Assembly: GCA_964458125.1 (NCBI GenBank)
Contig: CAYWHE010000023.1
Coordinates: 1-29,242, forward strand
Origin: CAYWHE01 sp964458125
GTDB taxonomy: Bacteria; Bacteroidota; Bacteroidia; AKYH767-A; OLB10
Length of the DNA stretch: 29,242 bases
Reading direction: 5' to 3'
The notes under the pieces are model-generated. The model was not told the DNA's origin. It ran no database searches and saw only the letters and a list, made by a program, of their open reading frames with translations. Every line of letters begins with the position of its first letter. The first letter of the stretch is position 1. The translations under genes were made by a program, and so were the position numbers. Shown here one piece after another: positions 8,116 to 15,568 of the stretch.

Positions 8116-9468
8116 TCAGCACCTGGAAAGAATTAACGATTCTACTTCCGCAGAGTCCCATTTACCTTCGATTCCCGGGAGACTCATCACTTCCTTCATG
8201 ATGACATCCTGCTTACGGCCTTCCTCAAGGGCCATATGATAAGGCATATCACTGAATGTTACCATGGAGTAAAGCGGCATCCATTTACCGGGATGTTTCT
8301 CATAGAACCTCGCTTCGATTTTCTTGCGCAACAGGAATTTCGGATCGCCCACCAGGTCGCGCATCTCGATAAAATTCTGCACCGCCAGTTCGGCAATACC
8401 GTCTGCAGCTTTTTTACGGGTTTCCTGGTACAGGGGAATCACCCGGCTCCAGTCGTCCTGGTGCTCATCGAGCAGGCGGTTCAGCACCGTGCAGTCTTCG
8501 AAGCCGCAGTTCATGCCCTGCCCGAAAAACGGCACGATGGCATGTGCGGCATCACCGATTAGCATAACAGTATCCTTATACGACCATGGAAAGCAACGCA
8601 CCGTCACCAGCGATCCGGTCGGGTTTGCAAAAAAATCCGCCGCCACGTCGGGTATCAGGGAAGCCGCTTCGGGAAATACGCTCCGGAAAAAATCCCTCAC
8701 CTCTTTTTCCGTTTTCAGGGAAGAAAAAGAAGGATCCCCTTCGAAAGGGAAAAAGAGCGTACAGGTAAAACTTCCGTCCATATTCGGCAGGGCAATCAGC
8801 ATATAACCGCCGCGCGGCCAAATGTGCAGGGCATTTTTTTCCATCCGGAAGGCCCCGCCCTCTCCGGCTGGAATGGTCAGTTCCTTATAACCATGTTCCA
8901 GGTATTGCTGGGAGTAATTGAAGCGGTCGGTGGCCAGTTGCAGCGCCAGTCGCCCGGCCGAGAAAGCACCATCACTGCCGATGAGCAGCCCGGCCTTTAC
9001 CTGTGTGACCTGGTGCGTCAGGCCGTTTTCAAAAGTGGCCGTACCGCTTTCAAGGTCGACCTGTGTACAACGTTCGTTAAACAGAATACGTGCCCCGTGT
9101 TTTTCAGCCAGATCCATCATCACACAATTGAGACCGCCCCGCGATACGGAATAAATGGCCTGCCCTTCCTTCCCGTATGGCAGGAATGCGCTGCCGCCAC
9201 CGGGGTTGTGAATCATCCTGCCATTCATCGGGATGGCGACCTTCCGGATATCCTCACCCAGTCCGGCGCCTTCCAACCCTCTCCACCCGCGATCGCTGAG
9301 TGCCAGGTTGATAGACTTTCCGGCGCTGATCCTGTTGCTGCGCATGTCCGGCCGGCGTTCATAAATGGTAACCTGGTAACCTCTTTTAGACAGGTAAACG
9401 GCCAGCAGCGAACCAACAAGTCCTGCTCCAACCAGTGTGATTGATTTATCTTTTTTTGTATTGGCCAT
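8116..9468 (-). CDS. kmo: Kynurenine 3-monooxygenase
   Basis: FAD- and NADPH-dependent hydroxylase that converts L-kynurenine to 3-hydroxykynurenine in tryptophan degradation and in the route to quinolinate and NAD. The N-terminal Rossmann motif is LVGAGLVGSLLAVYLSKRG. The second FAD motif is GDAAHAIVPFFGQGMN followed by CGFEDC, a near-exact KMO signature, and the C-terminal region is RKKIEARF. The ATG at 9468 (MANTKKDK) was chosen because it puts the dinucleotide motif at the usual distance. A TTG at 9486 would add six residues, but a consensus promoter at 9491-9521 would start transcription at about that point. No other kynurenine-pathway gene is in the window. The membrane antiporter follows 57 bases downstream. 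Confidence 0.93.
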   Translation of the reverse strand: MANTKKDKSITLVGAGLVGSLLAVYLSKRGYQVTIYERRPDMRSNRISAGKSINLALSDRGWRGLEGAGLGEDIRKVAIPMNGRMIHNPGGGSAFLPYGKEGQAIYSVSRGGLNCVMMDLAEKHGARILFNERCTQVDLESGTATFENGLTHQVTQVKAGLLIGSDGAFSAGRLALQLATDRFNYSQQYLEHGYKELTIPAGEGGAFRMEKNALHIWPRGGYMLIALPNMDGSFTCTLFFPFEGDPSFSSLKTEKEVRDFFRSVFPEAASLIPDVAADFFANPTGSLVTVRCFPWSYKDTVMLIGDAAHAIVPFFGQGMNCGFEDCTVLNRLLDEHQDDWSRVIPLYQETRKKAADGIAELAVQNFIEMRDLVGDPKFLLRKKIEARFYEKHPGKWMPLYSMVTFSDMPYHMALEEGRKQDVIMKEVMSLPGIEGKWDSAEVESLILSRC

Positions 9469-9490
9469 GAGTTGATTTTTCCCCAATGCA

Positions 9491-9521
9491 CAAATGTAAA
9501 GTTTTGGTCATAAAAGCCGAA
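9491..9521 (-). promoter_or_regulatory. Bacteroidota-type promoter of kmo
   Basis: On the minus strand the -7 element TACATTTG (9498-9491) is an exact TAnnTTTG. It is preceded after 19 bases by TTCG (9521-9518), one base from the -33 consensus TTTG. Transcription would begin near 9484, leaving a short leader before the ATG at 9468. Confidence 0.55.
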
Positions 9522-9685
9522 TTTAACTTTCGCCTGGAAACAGATTATTGACAAACCGTTTTTCTTCTGCATTTAAAACCAATCCGGTTTTATTGGCAGC
9601 TTGTTCGGGAAGAATGTCAGGTTGCCGGAAGTGTTTTGGTTAAATGATCGTAAGTCACTAAAAATCAGCCGGCTATTGATATAAA

Positions 9686-9711
9686 TAAAAAAGGCGGCCT
9701 TTCGGCCGCCT
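9686..9711 (-). terminator. Strong intrinsic terminator of the TonB receptor-DUF4249 operon
   Basis: A perfect 8-bp GC-rich stem (AGGCGGCC at 9692-9699 with GGCCGCCT at 9704-9711) encloses a loop that reads GAAA on the minus strand. It is followed in that direction by a run of seven U. It lies about 80 bases past the stop of the DUF4249 gene. Confidence 0.88.
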
Positions 9712-9792
9712 GCGCTGTAATTTAATTGTAAACCCCTAAACAATATGAAAAACCACAGCTGAAATCTATAACGCCTGACGTGTCAAATTGTT

Positions 9793-10608
9793 TTACTGCA
9801 CCACGACAGATTTTGTACTGACGGCGCTGGCCCCGAAATAGCCAAAGGCATTCCCATGGATATTCGTAGGTACATTGGCCGGATTTTTACCGAAGAAACC
9901 TCCGGCATTGGCCGTCTGATAGAGGGCATCGTAAAATTTATAACCGTCCTGGTCGAGGGAATACATTTTCAGCACGATGGCATCATTTTTCTCCACCTTT
10001 TGAGCAAAGCTCCAATCCACGGCATGTCCGCCGTCCACGTATTTATCGTTGAAGTAAAACAAATCATTGGGACGTTTCACATTGGAAGCACCGTTCACAA
10101 ACATGTCAATTTTATAACTGTCACCAGGTCCGGGCAGTTCATAAAAGCTGATAAAAACATAGTATCCTTTTTCACGACCTTCCGAATTATTATCGTCAAA
10201 AAATTCAGTTCTGACCGTTTCGATCGTGGTGACCGGTCTCATGGTGGCACTGGATGTCAGTTCTGTACCATCCAGGGTTACTTTCAGGTTATAGGTAACA
10301 CCCGCCATTCCTTTAAATCCGGTTGAAGGTTCATAATATCCCGGAGCCGTTTCATGAAAAACAGTGGTCATTCCATGATTGTCGGATACCTCCACCAGCG
10401 CGTTGGAAATTCCCGCCAGCTGCTGTACCTTAAAATAGGAGTCGCTGCGGGTCAGCCTGACGTAACTCATCCCAACGGTGTCGGCTACCAGGCCTTCCAC
10501 AACTGGTTTCGATTCACTGACGGGCAGTTTGATGTCCACCACCTTTTCACAACTGCTGAAGGCAATAACAGCAATGGATAGCAGGGCAAAAATTTTTATC
10601 TTTTTCAT
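9793..10608 (-). CDS. DUF4249 domain outer-membrane-associated lipoprotein
   Basis: A 271-residue lipoprotein. The signal peptide ends in the lipobox FSSC with the acylated Cys at residue 20, followed by EKVVDIKLPVSESKPVVEGL, the usual opening of DUF4249 proteins. Most of the rest is predicted beta structure (VRLTRSDSYF, GVTYNLKVTLDG, KGYYVFISFYELPG). It starts 27 bases after the stop of the TonB-dependent receptor gene, and in Bacteroidota DUF4249 proteins habitually accompany such receptors. It is therefore likely a surface or periplasmic partner in uptake of an unknown substrate. The strong terminator at 9692-9711 closes the two-gene operon. Confidence 0.88.
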   Translation of the reverse strand: MKKIKIFALLSIAVIAFSSCEKVVDIKLPVSESKPVVEGLVADTVGMSYVRLTRSDSYFKVQQLAGISNALVEVSDNHGMTTVFHETAPGYYEPSTGFKGMAGVTYNLKVTLDGTELTSSATMRPVTTIETVRTEFFDDNNSEGREKGYYVFISFYELPGPGDSYKIDMFVNGASNVKRPNDLFYFNDKYVDGGHAVDWSFAQKVEKNDAIVLKMYSLDQDGYKFYDALYQTANAGGFFGKNPANVPTNIHGNAFGYFGASAVSTKSVVVQ

Positions 10609-10635
10609 GATACTTGTATGTTTGGATGGATGGGA

Positions 10636-12975
10636 TTAGAATTTAAAATTATAAGTGATGGAGGGAATGATGGTTCCCACAATGGAGGTTTGAACGGCCT
10701 CCGTGACCTTCGGATTATCGGCATTCTGGCGGAGCTGAATGGAATAAGGATTCTGCCGGGCGTAAACATTATACAGGGAGAGGTTCCAGCTGGAATGCCA
10801 TTTTCTTCCGGGTTTTTCTTTTCCTTTCAGGGTAACACTCAGGTCGAGACGGTGGGAAGCCGGCATGCGGTATCCGTTCCGTTCCGTATACACCGGAACA
10901 ACGATGTCGTTGTAAAGAAAGCCTCCCGAAGGCATGGTAATGGCGTTTCCGCTAGCAAATACCCAGGTTCCGCCTATTTCCCAGCGCCGGCCCAACTGGT
11001 AGGTGGTGACTATGTTGACGCTGTGCGGCCTGTCCTGCCTGACCGGGTATGGATTTCCATTGTTGATGCTGTTGATGGTCCGTTCCGAATGCGACCAGGT
11101 ATAGCTCAGCCATCCGCTTAATTTACCCTTCTGTTTTTTAATCATCAGTTCCACCCCATAAGCTTTCCCGGACCCGGAGAGAATTTCTCTTTCGATATTG
11201 TTGTTCAGGAGCAGGTCGGCATTGTCTTTAAAATCAATCTGGTTCTGGAGATTTTTATAATAAGCTTCCACAGAAGCCTCGAACATGTTGTTGCGGAAAT
11301 TCCGGAAGTATCCGGCCGCCACCTGGTCGGCCACCTGGGGTTTGATGTATTCATCCGATGGGATGTAAATATCAAGCGGAGTACCGCCGGCTGTGTTAGA
11401 CACCAGGTGCAGGTATTGCAGGGTCCGGTTATACGATACCTTTACCGAACTGTTTTCATTCAGCGTAAAGCGGGCCGACATCCTGGGTTCGAATCCTCCC
11501 TGTACATGGTGAATGCGGGTTGAGTTATAATGAACAGTATCCACCACGTTATCCATCTGCCCGTCATAACGGAATACGGTTCCGCCGATGTTCTGCATGA
11601 AAGAATAGCGGATTCCGAATTGCACGGACAGCCTGGAAGTAACTTCCATATCATTGCTCAGATACAGCGCGTTTTCGAAGGCATGTTTCTTGTTCGTACT
11701 GATATCGTTGACCACTGATTCGTCACTCGTCTTTTCCACCGAACCCGGGTTGATGGTATGGTAGATGGAGTTTATACCGAACCGGAAGGTGTTGGATGTA
11801 TTCAGATACCAGGTCAGATCGGCTTTCATGCTGAAATCCTTTATTTCAAGTTTACCTTTGTACGAATCGGAGGCACTGAAACTGGTCACGGTATAATCAT
11901 AGTCGCTGTAAAGCAGGGTAACGTTCGAGAACAGTTTATGACTGATGACATGGTTCCACCGGGTGGTGGCGGTTTTATTTCCCCATGTGATTTTAAAGTC
12001 CTTTCCGAATTTAAAGACATCCTGTCCGAAGTAACCGGAAACAAATAGCTTATCCTTATCGCTTAACTTGTAATTCAGTTTTGCATTGAGATCATAGAAG
12101 TACACGCGGTTATCACGCAGGGCCTTGTCATTGGCCAGGCGAAGGTATAAATCGGCATAGGTTCTCCGGCCGGAGATAAAGAATGAACTGCGGTCTTTCA
12201 CGATGGGAGCTTCGATGGTCAGGCGGCTGCTGATGGTACCAAGTCCGCCTTCTGCGCTGAAACGCTTATTGTTGCCTTCTTTCATGCGGATATCCACCAG
12301 GGAAGAAAGCCTTCCGCCATATTCGGCAGGAATGCCCCCCTTGTATATTTCCACATCCTTGATGGCATCGGCATTGAAAACCGAAAAGAAACCCAGCAGG
12401 TGTGAGGCGTTGTATACCGGTGCTTCGTCTAACTGAATCAGGTTCTGATCCGGGCTGCCGCCCCTGACATTGAATCCGGTGGTACCTTCTCCCCCGCTTT
12501 GCACACCCGGCAATAACTGTATGCTTTTCAGCACATCCACTTCGCCCATAAAAGCCGGAATGGTCTTCACGGTTTCCATGTTCAGTTTTTCCGAACTCAT
12601 TTTTATTCCGGTAACATGCTGGTTTTCCTTTTCTGCGGCAATGACCACCTCCTTCAGTTCAACCTGTGCCTGGTGCAAATCCAGGTTTAATGTCATGCTT
12701 TTATCCAGGTGGAGCAGCGTATCCTTTTGTGCATAGCCCAGGTATGAAAACTGGAAGTGATAGGTGCCCGGAGGCAGGGAGACGGAATAAAATCCGTACA
12801 CATTGCTGGTGGATCCGGTTTTAAGCTCTTTCACATAGACCGGAACCCCGATAAGTTCTTCACCGGTACCGGCATCCTTTATATAGCCGCTTACCGTAAC
12901 ACGTTCATCTGTTCCGGCAAAAACGGTCATAGTAAAATTTAAAACTAAAAGCAGGCAAAAACTAAATTTTTTCAT
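10636..12975 (-). CDS. TonB-dependent outer-membrane receptor with carboxypeptidase-regulatory-like domain
   Basis: A 779-residue outer-membrane transporter powered by TonB. The signal peptide covers residues 1-20. It is followed by a CarboxypepD_reg-like beta-sandwich (about 25-110: VSGYIKDAGTGEELIGVPV, GFYSVSLPPGTYHF). Next comes the plug domain (about 120-235: LLPGVQSGGEGTTGFNVRGG, DEAPVYNASHLLGFFSVFN, GGIPAEYGGRLSSLVDI) and then a 22-strand-type barrel ending in the aromatic TYNFKF. There is no SusD-like partner; the companion is the DUF4249 lipoprotein 27 bases downstream. That makes a small-ligand or siderophore-like substrate possible, but nothing in the sequence identifies it. A candidate promoter sits 160 bases upstream. 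Confidence 0.93.
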   Translation of the reverse strand: MKKFSFCLLLVLNFTMTVFAGTDERVTVSGYIKDAGTGEELIGVPVYVKELKTGSTSNVYGFYSVSLPPGTYHFQFSYLGYAQKDTLLHLDKSMTLNLDLHQAQVELKEVVIAAEKENQHVTGIKMSSEKLNMETVKTIPAFMGEVDVLKSIQLLPGVQSGGEGTTGFNVRGGSPDQNLIQLDEAPVYNASHLLGFFSVFNADAIKDVEIYKGGIPAEYGGRLSSLVDIRMKEGNNKRFSAEGGLGTISSRLTIEAPIVKDRSSFFISGRRTYADLYLRLANDKALRDNRVYFYDLNAKLNYKLSDKDKLFVSGYFGQDVFKFGKDFKITWGNKTATTRWNHVISHKLFSNVTLLYSDYDYTVTSFSASDSYKGKLEIKDFSMKADLTWYLNTSNTFRFGINSIYHTINPGSVEKTSDESVVNDISTNKKHAFENALYLSNDMEVTSRLSVQFGIRYSFMQNIGGTVFRYDGQMDNVVDTVHYNSTRIHHVQGGFEPRMSARFTLNENSSVKVSYNRTLQYLHLVSNTAGGTPLDIYIPSDEYIKPQVADQVAAGYFRNFRNNMFEASVEAYYKNLQNQIDFKDNADLLLNNNIEREILSGSGKAYGVELMIKKQKGKLSGWLSYTWSHSERTINSINNGNPYPVRQDRPHSVNIVTTYQLGRRWEIGGTWVFASGNAITMPSGGFLYNDIVVPVYTERNGYRMPASHRLDLSVTLKGKEKPGRKWHSSWNLSLYNVYARQNPYSIQLRQNADNPKVTEAVQTSIVGTIIPSITYNFKF

Positions 12976-13516
12976 TGGCGTTCAGAGGTTTTTTAAATAT
13001 TAAAATAAACAGTTACAATACTCTTTTTATTTTTTCATGCTGATTGGAAATCGCGAATGTGACGTTCACGGGTAAGGGTTAGTTACGGATTTTAATAATT
13101 TATTTTTCAATTCCTGTCAGCCCTTTTTCCATTTCGGCCGCAAATATGCACCTGTAAATGGCCTTAACAAGGGGTTTCATGAACCGGTTGTTGATTTGGC
13201 TGTCCGAATGGTCGGAACGGTATTATGAACCGATACCTTTTCGCTTTCATACCCGGGCGATTAATTATCCGGGTTTTGGTTAAAAGAAAGTGAACTACCC
13301 CGCTGCAGGAAACAGGGAACTCATGCTAAGAAATAAACGGAATCAGAATTTTATATTTTAACGATATGGCGTCGAACGTGAAAAATATTTCTTTTACCAA
13401 AACCACTGGTTGCTGGCCATTAATAAAAACATGCAGGTTCATCCTGAATTGTAACAACAGGATACATGCATCGGCTATTAACCAATCAGGGAACGAATAA
13501 AATGACAGGGTAAAAA
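12976..13516. other. 541-base intergenic region between trpS and the receptor operon
   Basis: No coding region is supported on either strand. The left 160 bases would be the receptor mRNA leader if the promoter at 13141-13171 is real. The octamer ATGAACCG occurs twice (near 13179 and 13227). A palindromic AACCACTGGTT lies near 13401. I find no intrinsic terminator for trpS and no recognisable RNA gene. Confidence 0.4.
13141..13171 (-). promoter_or_regulatory. Candidate promoter of the TonB receptor-DUF4249 operon
   Basis: On the minus strand CATATTTG (13148-13141) is one base off TAnnTTTG. It is preceded after exactly 19 bases by CTTG (13171-13168), one base off TTTG. Transcription from here would leave a leader of about 160 bases before the receptor ATG. 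Confidence 0.4.
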
Positions 13517-14512
13517 TTAAAAAGGCCGGATGCCAATAATCTCCCTGGCCAGCCTGACCGTTTCTGAACCACTCACACGGGCTTTTTCACTGCCCATATT
13601 CACCACTTTTTTCAGGTAGGCATGATCCGCGGCCATCTCCCTGATTTTTTCCGAAAAAGGTTCCATGAATTTTACCATGTCTTCGGCCAGCTGTTTTTTC
13701 AGGTCACCGTACCGTATGGCACAGGTATTATACTGGCCATTAAAATGGGAAACCGTATCGGGGGAGGAAACCAGTTCAAGCAGGGTAAAAATATTTTTAA
13801 TAGCTTCAGGCTTTTCCTGGTTGGGGACGGTGGGACCGCTGTCGGTTACGGCACGCATGACTTTCTTCCTGATGAGTTCCGGCGTGTCGGCCAGGAAAAT
13901 GGCATTGTTTTCATTGTCGGACTTGCTCATCTTGCCGCTCCCGTCCAGACCCGGGATTTTAACGAGTTCCGTGCCGTAATTAAAAGCATAGGGTTCCGGG
14001 AACAAATCCTGTTTATACATCCGGTTGAAACGGTTGCCGAAGGTACGCGTCATTTCGAGGTGCTGTTCCTGGTCCTTGCCCACGGGCACCTTAACCGCCC
14101 GGTGAATGAGGATGTCGGCCGCCATGAGGGTGGGATAGGTCAGCAGGCCGGCATTGATGTTGTCCGGGTGCTGACGGATTTTTTCCTTGAACGAACTCAC
14201 CCGTTCCAGTTCACCCACATAAGCATTCATGTTCAGCAGGAGGTACAATTCAGCCGTCTCAGGCAGGTCACTTTGAATATACAGGGTGCAGACCTCCGGA
14301 TCCATTCCGCAGGCCAGGTATTCCACCAGGACCTGCTTCACGCTGGCATGGTGATCACCCGGAACCGGGTGGGTGGTTAAAGAATGGTAGTCGGCAATGA
14401 AGAAAAAACAGCGGTAATCATGCTGCATTTTAACAAAATTCCGGATGGCCCCGAAATAATTTCCAAGATGAAGCTTTCCGGTACTCCTGATTCCACTGAC
14501 TACTGTTTCCAT
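13517..14512 (-). CDS. trpS: Tryptophanyl-tRNA synthetase
   Basis: Cytoplasmic class I synthetase that charges tRNA-Trp. METVVSGIRSTGKLHLGNYF gives the normal N-terminus with the HIGH-type motif (KLHLGNY), and KMSKSDNEN is the KMSKS loop near residue 195. The 331 residues match the family length. The open frame extends 100 codons further upstream, but that stretch resembles no synthetase, crosses the divergent promoter region and overlaps plsC on the other strand. The ATG at 14512 is therefore used. Its -7 element ends only about 7 bases upstream, so the mRNA may be almost leaderless. Confidence 0.95.
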   Translation of the reverse strand: METVVSGIRSTGKLHLGNYFGAIRNFVKMQHDYRCFFFIADYHSLTTHPVPGDHHASVKQVLVEYLACGMDPEVCTLYIQSDLPETAELYLLLNMNAYVGELERVSSFKEKIRQHPDNINAGLLTYPTLMAADILIHRAVKVPVGKDQEQHLEMTRTFGNRFNRMYKQDLFPEPYAFNYGTELVKIPGLDGSGKMSKSDNENNAIFLADTPELIRKKVMRAVTDSGPTVPNQEKPEAIKNIFTLLELVSSPDTVSHFNGQYNTCAIRYGDLKKQLAEDMVKFMEPFSEKIREMAADHAYLKKVVNMGSEKARVSGSETVRLAREIIGIRPF

Positions 14513-14514
14513 GG

Positions 14515-14551
14515 GGGTCAAAATTATTAAAAAATGGATTACTTTTGACCC
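14515..14551. promoter_or_regulatory. Perfect 9-bp inverted repeat with back-to-back -7 elements between trpS and plsC
   Basis: GGGTCAAAA at 14515-14523 is the exact complement of TTTTGACCC at 14543-14551, with a 19-base A/T-rich spacer. The left arm carries TAATTTTG on the minus strand (14526-14519), directed at trpS. The right arm carries TACTTTTG on the plus strand (14540-14547), directed at plsC. Both fit TAnnTTTG exactly, although neither has a clear -33 element. A dimeric regulator could bind both arms, or the symmetry could simply reflect two facing promoters. Confidence 0.5.
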
Positions 14552-14639
14552 TCCCGAAACCGGCCGGCCCGGTAAAAATTTCATTACAGGAAATGGTACC
14601 GCCCGGCTGATTTGCACAAATGGAATTACCAAATTATAA

Positions 14640-15419
14640 ATGAATACCCTTCGTACGATATTAAGCAGGGCATGGCGGATCTTTTTTTTCCTGAACGGAT
14701 CCATGCTGTTCCTGCTGCTTTTTCCTGTATTTAAACTATTGCTGTCCCGCGAAAAATGGTTCCCCGCGGCTTTCCGGGTGAAACAGGCGCTCGCCAGGAT
14801 ACTCATTTTCACATCGGGTTTGAGCGTTAAAAGATTAGGAACTGCAAAATTAGACGCTCAGAAGGCCTATGTGTTCTGCCCGAATCACACTTCCTTCCTC
14901 GATATCGTAGTGAGTTACCTGGTTGTACCGAATTATTTTCACTATATCGGAAAGGCCGAATTGCTGAAAGTACCCTTTTTCAATATTTTTTTTAAAAAGA
15001 TGAACATCGTGGTTGACCGCAGCAGCATCAGGGCCTCCCACCGGGCTTTCCAGCGTTGCTGTGAGGATATCGACAAACGTATCAGCATTGCCATCTTCCC
15101 GGAAGCAACCATTCCGGCCAGCACGCCCGAACTGGGAAATTTTAAAAACGGAGCCTTCAAACTGGCCATTGAAAAACAAATCCCCATTGTACCCATCACC
15201 TTCCTGGATAACTGGAAAATATTACCGGATGGCAAAAGCAAAGGCGGGTATGGCGGACCCGGACGTTCACGGGTCTTCGTACATGATCCCATACCCACCA
15301 CGGGACTTACGGAAAATGATGCGAACGAACTGAAGAAACAGGTATACCAGACCATCCATAAATGCCTCCAGGATCATCGCATCATTGGCGTCAAAAAAAT
15401 TACGGAAATTTTGATATAA
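14640..15419 (+). CDS. plsC: 1-acyl-sn-glycerol-3-phosphate acyltransferase family protein
   Basis: Membrane-bound acyltransferase that adds the second acyl chain to make phosphatidic acid. The catalytic NHxxxxD motif is NHTSFLD near residue 82. The glycerophosphate-binding block is VDRSSIRASHRAF. The third block reads FPEAT instead of the usual FPEGT, and the region IPIVPITF follows. A hydrophobic N-terminus (residues 12-35) should attach it to the inner membrane. The 259 residues match the family length. The ATG at 14640 is the first Met with normal context and lies about 87 bases after the candidate -7 element. Substrate preference cannot be read from sequence, so a relative acting on lyso- or ornithine lipids remains possible. 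Confidence 0.87.
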   Translation: MNTLRTILSRAWRIFFFLNGSMLFLLLFPVFKLLLSREKWFPAAFRVKQALARILIFTSGLSVKRLGTAKLDAQKAYVFCPNHTSFLDIVVSYLVVPNYFHYIGKAELLKVPFFNIFFKKMNIVVDRSSIRASHRAFQRCCEDIDKRISIAIFPEATIPASTPELGNFKNGAFKLAIEKQIPIVPITFLDNWKILPDGKSKGGYGGPGRSRVFVHDPIPTTGLTENDANELKKQVYQTIHKCLQDHRIIGVKKITEILI

Positions 15420-15568
15420 AAGTTTACATTTTATTTTTAATTGTTATCTATGATCCTGATTTAAGATTACCGTTGAACGATTACCCGGTGGAAATCAACC
15501 GCTGTAAAACTGCGATTTTCCATCCGGATTGAAATTAATTCAAACCTGGTTTTATCACCCACCACCTT

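Larger units (their letters stand above)
9469..9792. other. Intergenic region between kmo and the DUF4249 gene
   Basis: It holds the kmo promoter at its left end and the terminator of the receptor operon at 9692-9711. The stretch 9725-9770 (plus strand) looks like a typical gene start but stops after five codons, so it is at most a decayed gene start. Nothing else is recognisable. Confidence 0.5.

Noticed and set aside
8824..9444. 206-residue open frame opposite kmo
   Set aside because: It lies wholly antisense to kmo, whose FAD motifs are intact; no signal or domain supports it.
9469..9486. TTG start adding six residues to kmo
   Set aside because: The ATG at 9468 fits the family, and the promoter would start transcription at about the TTG, leaving no leader for it.
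9725..9770. Possible small gene or leader peptide starting ATG-AAA-AAC
   Set aside because: It ends after five codons and sits beyond a terminator; no evidence of function.
12976..13516. tRNA or small RNA gene in the long gap
   Set aside because: No cloverleaf, no promoter-hairpin-U-run combination, and only short incidental repeats were found.
13622..14380. 252-residue plus-strand open frame opposite trpS
   Set aside because: It is antisense to the HIGH and KMSKS motifs of trpS and has no family features.
14513..14812. 100-residue N-terminal extension of trpS
   Set aside because: The open frame continues upstream, but the normal synthetase N-terminus begins at 14512. The extension has no family similarity and overlaps both the divergent promoter and plsC.
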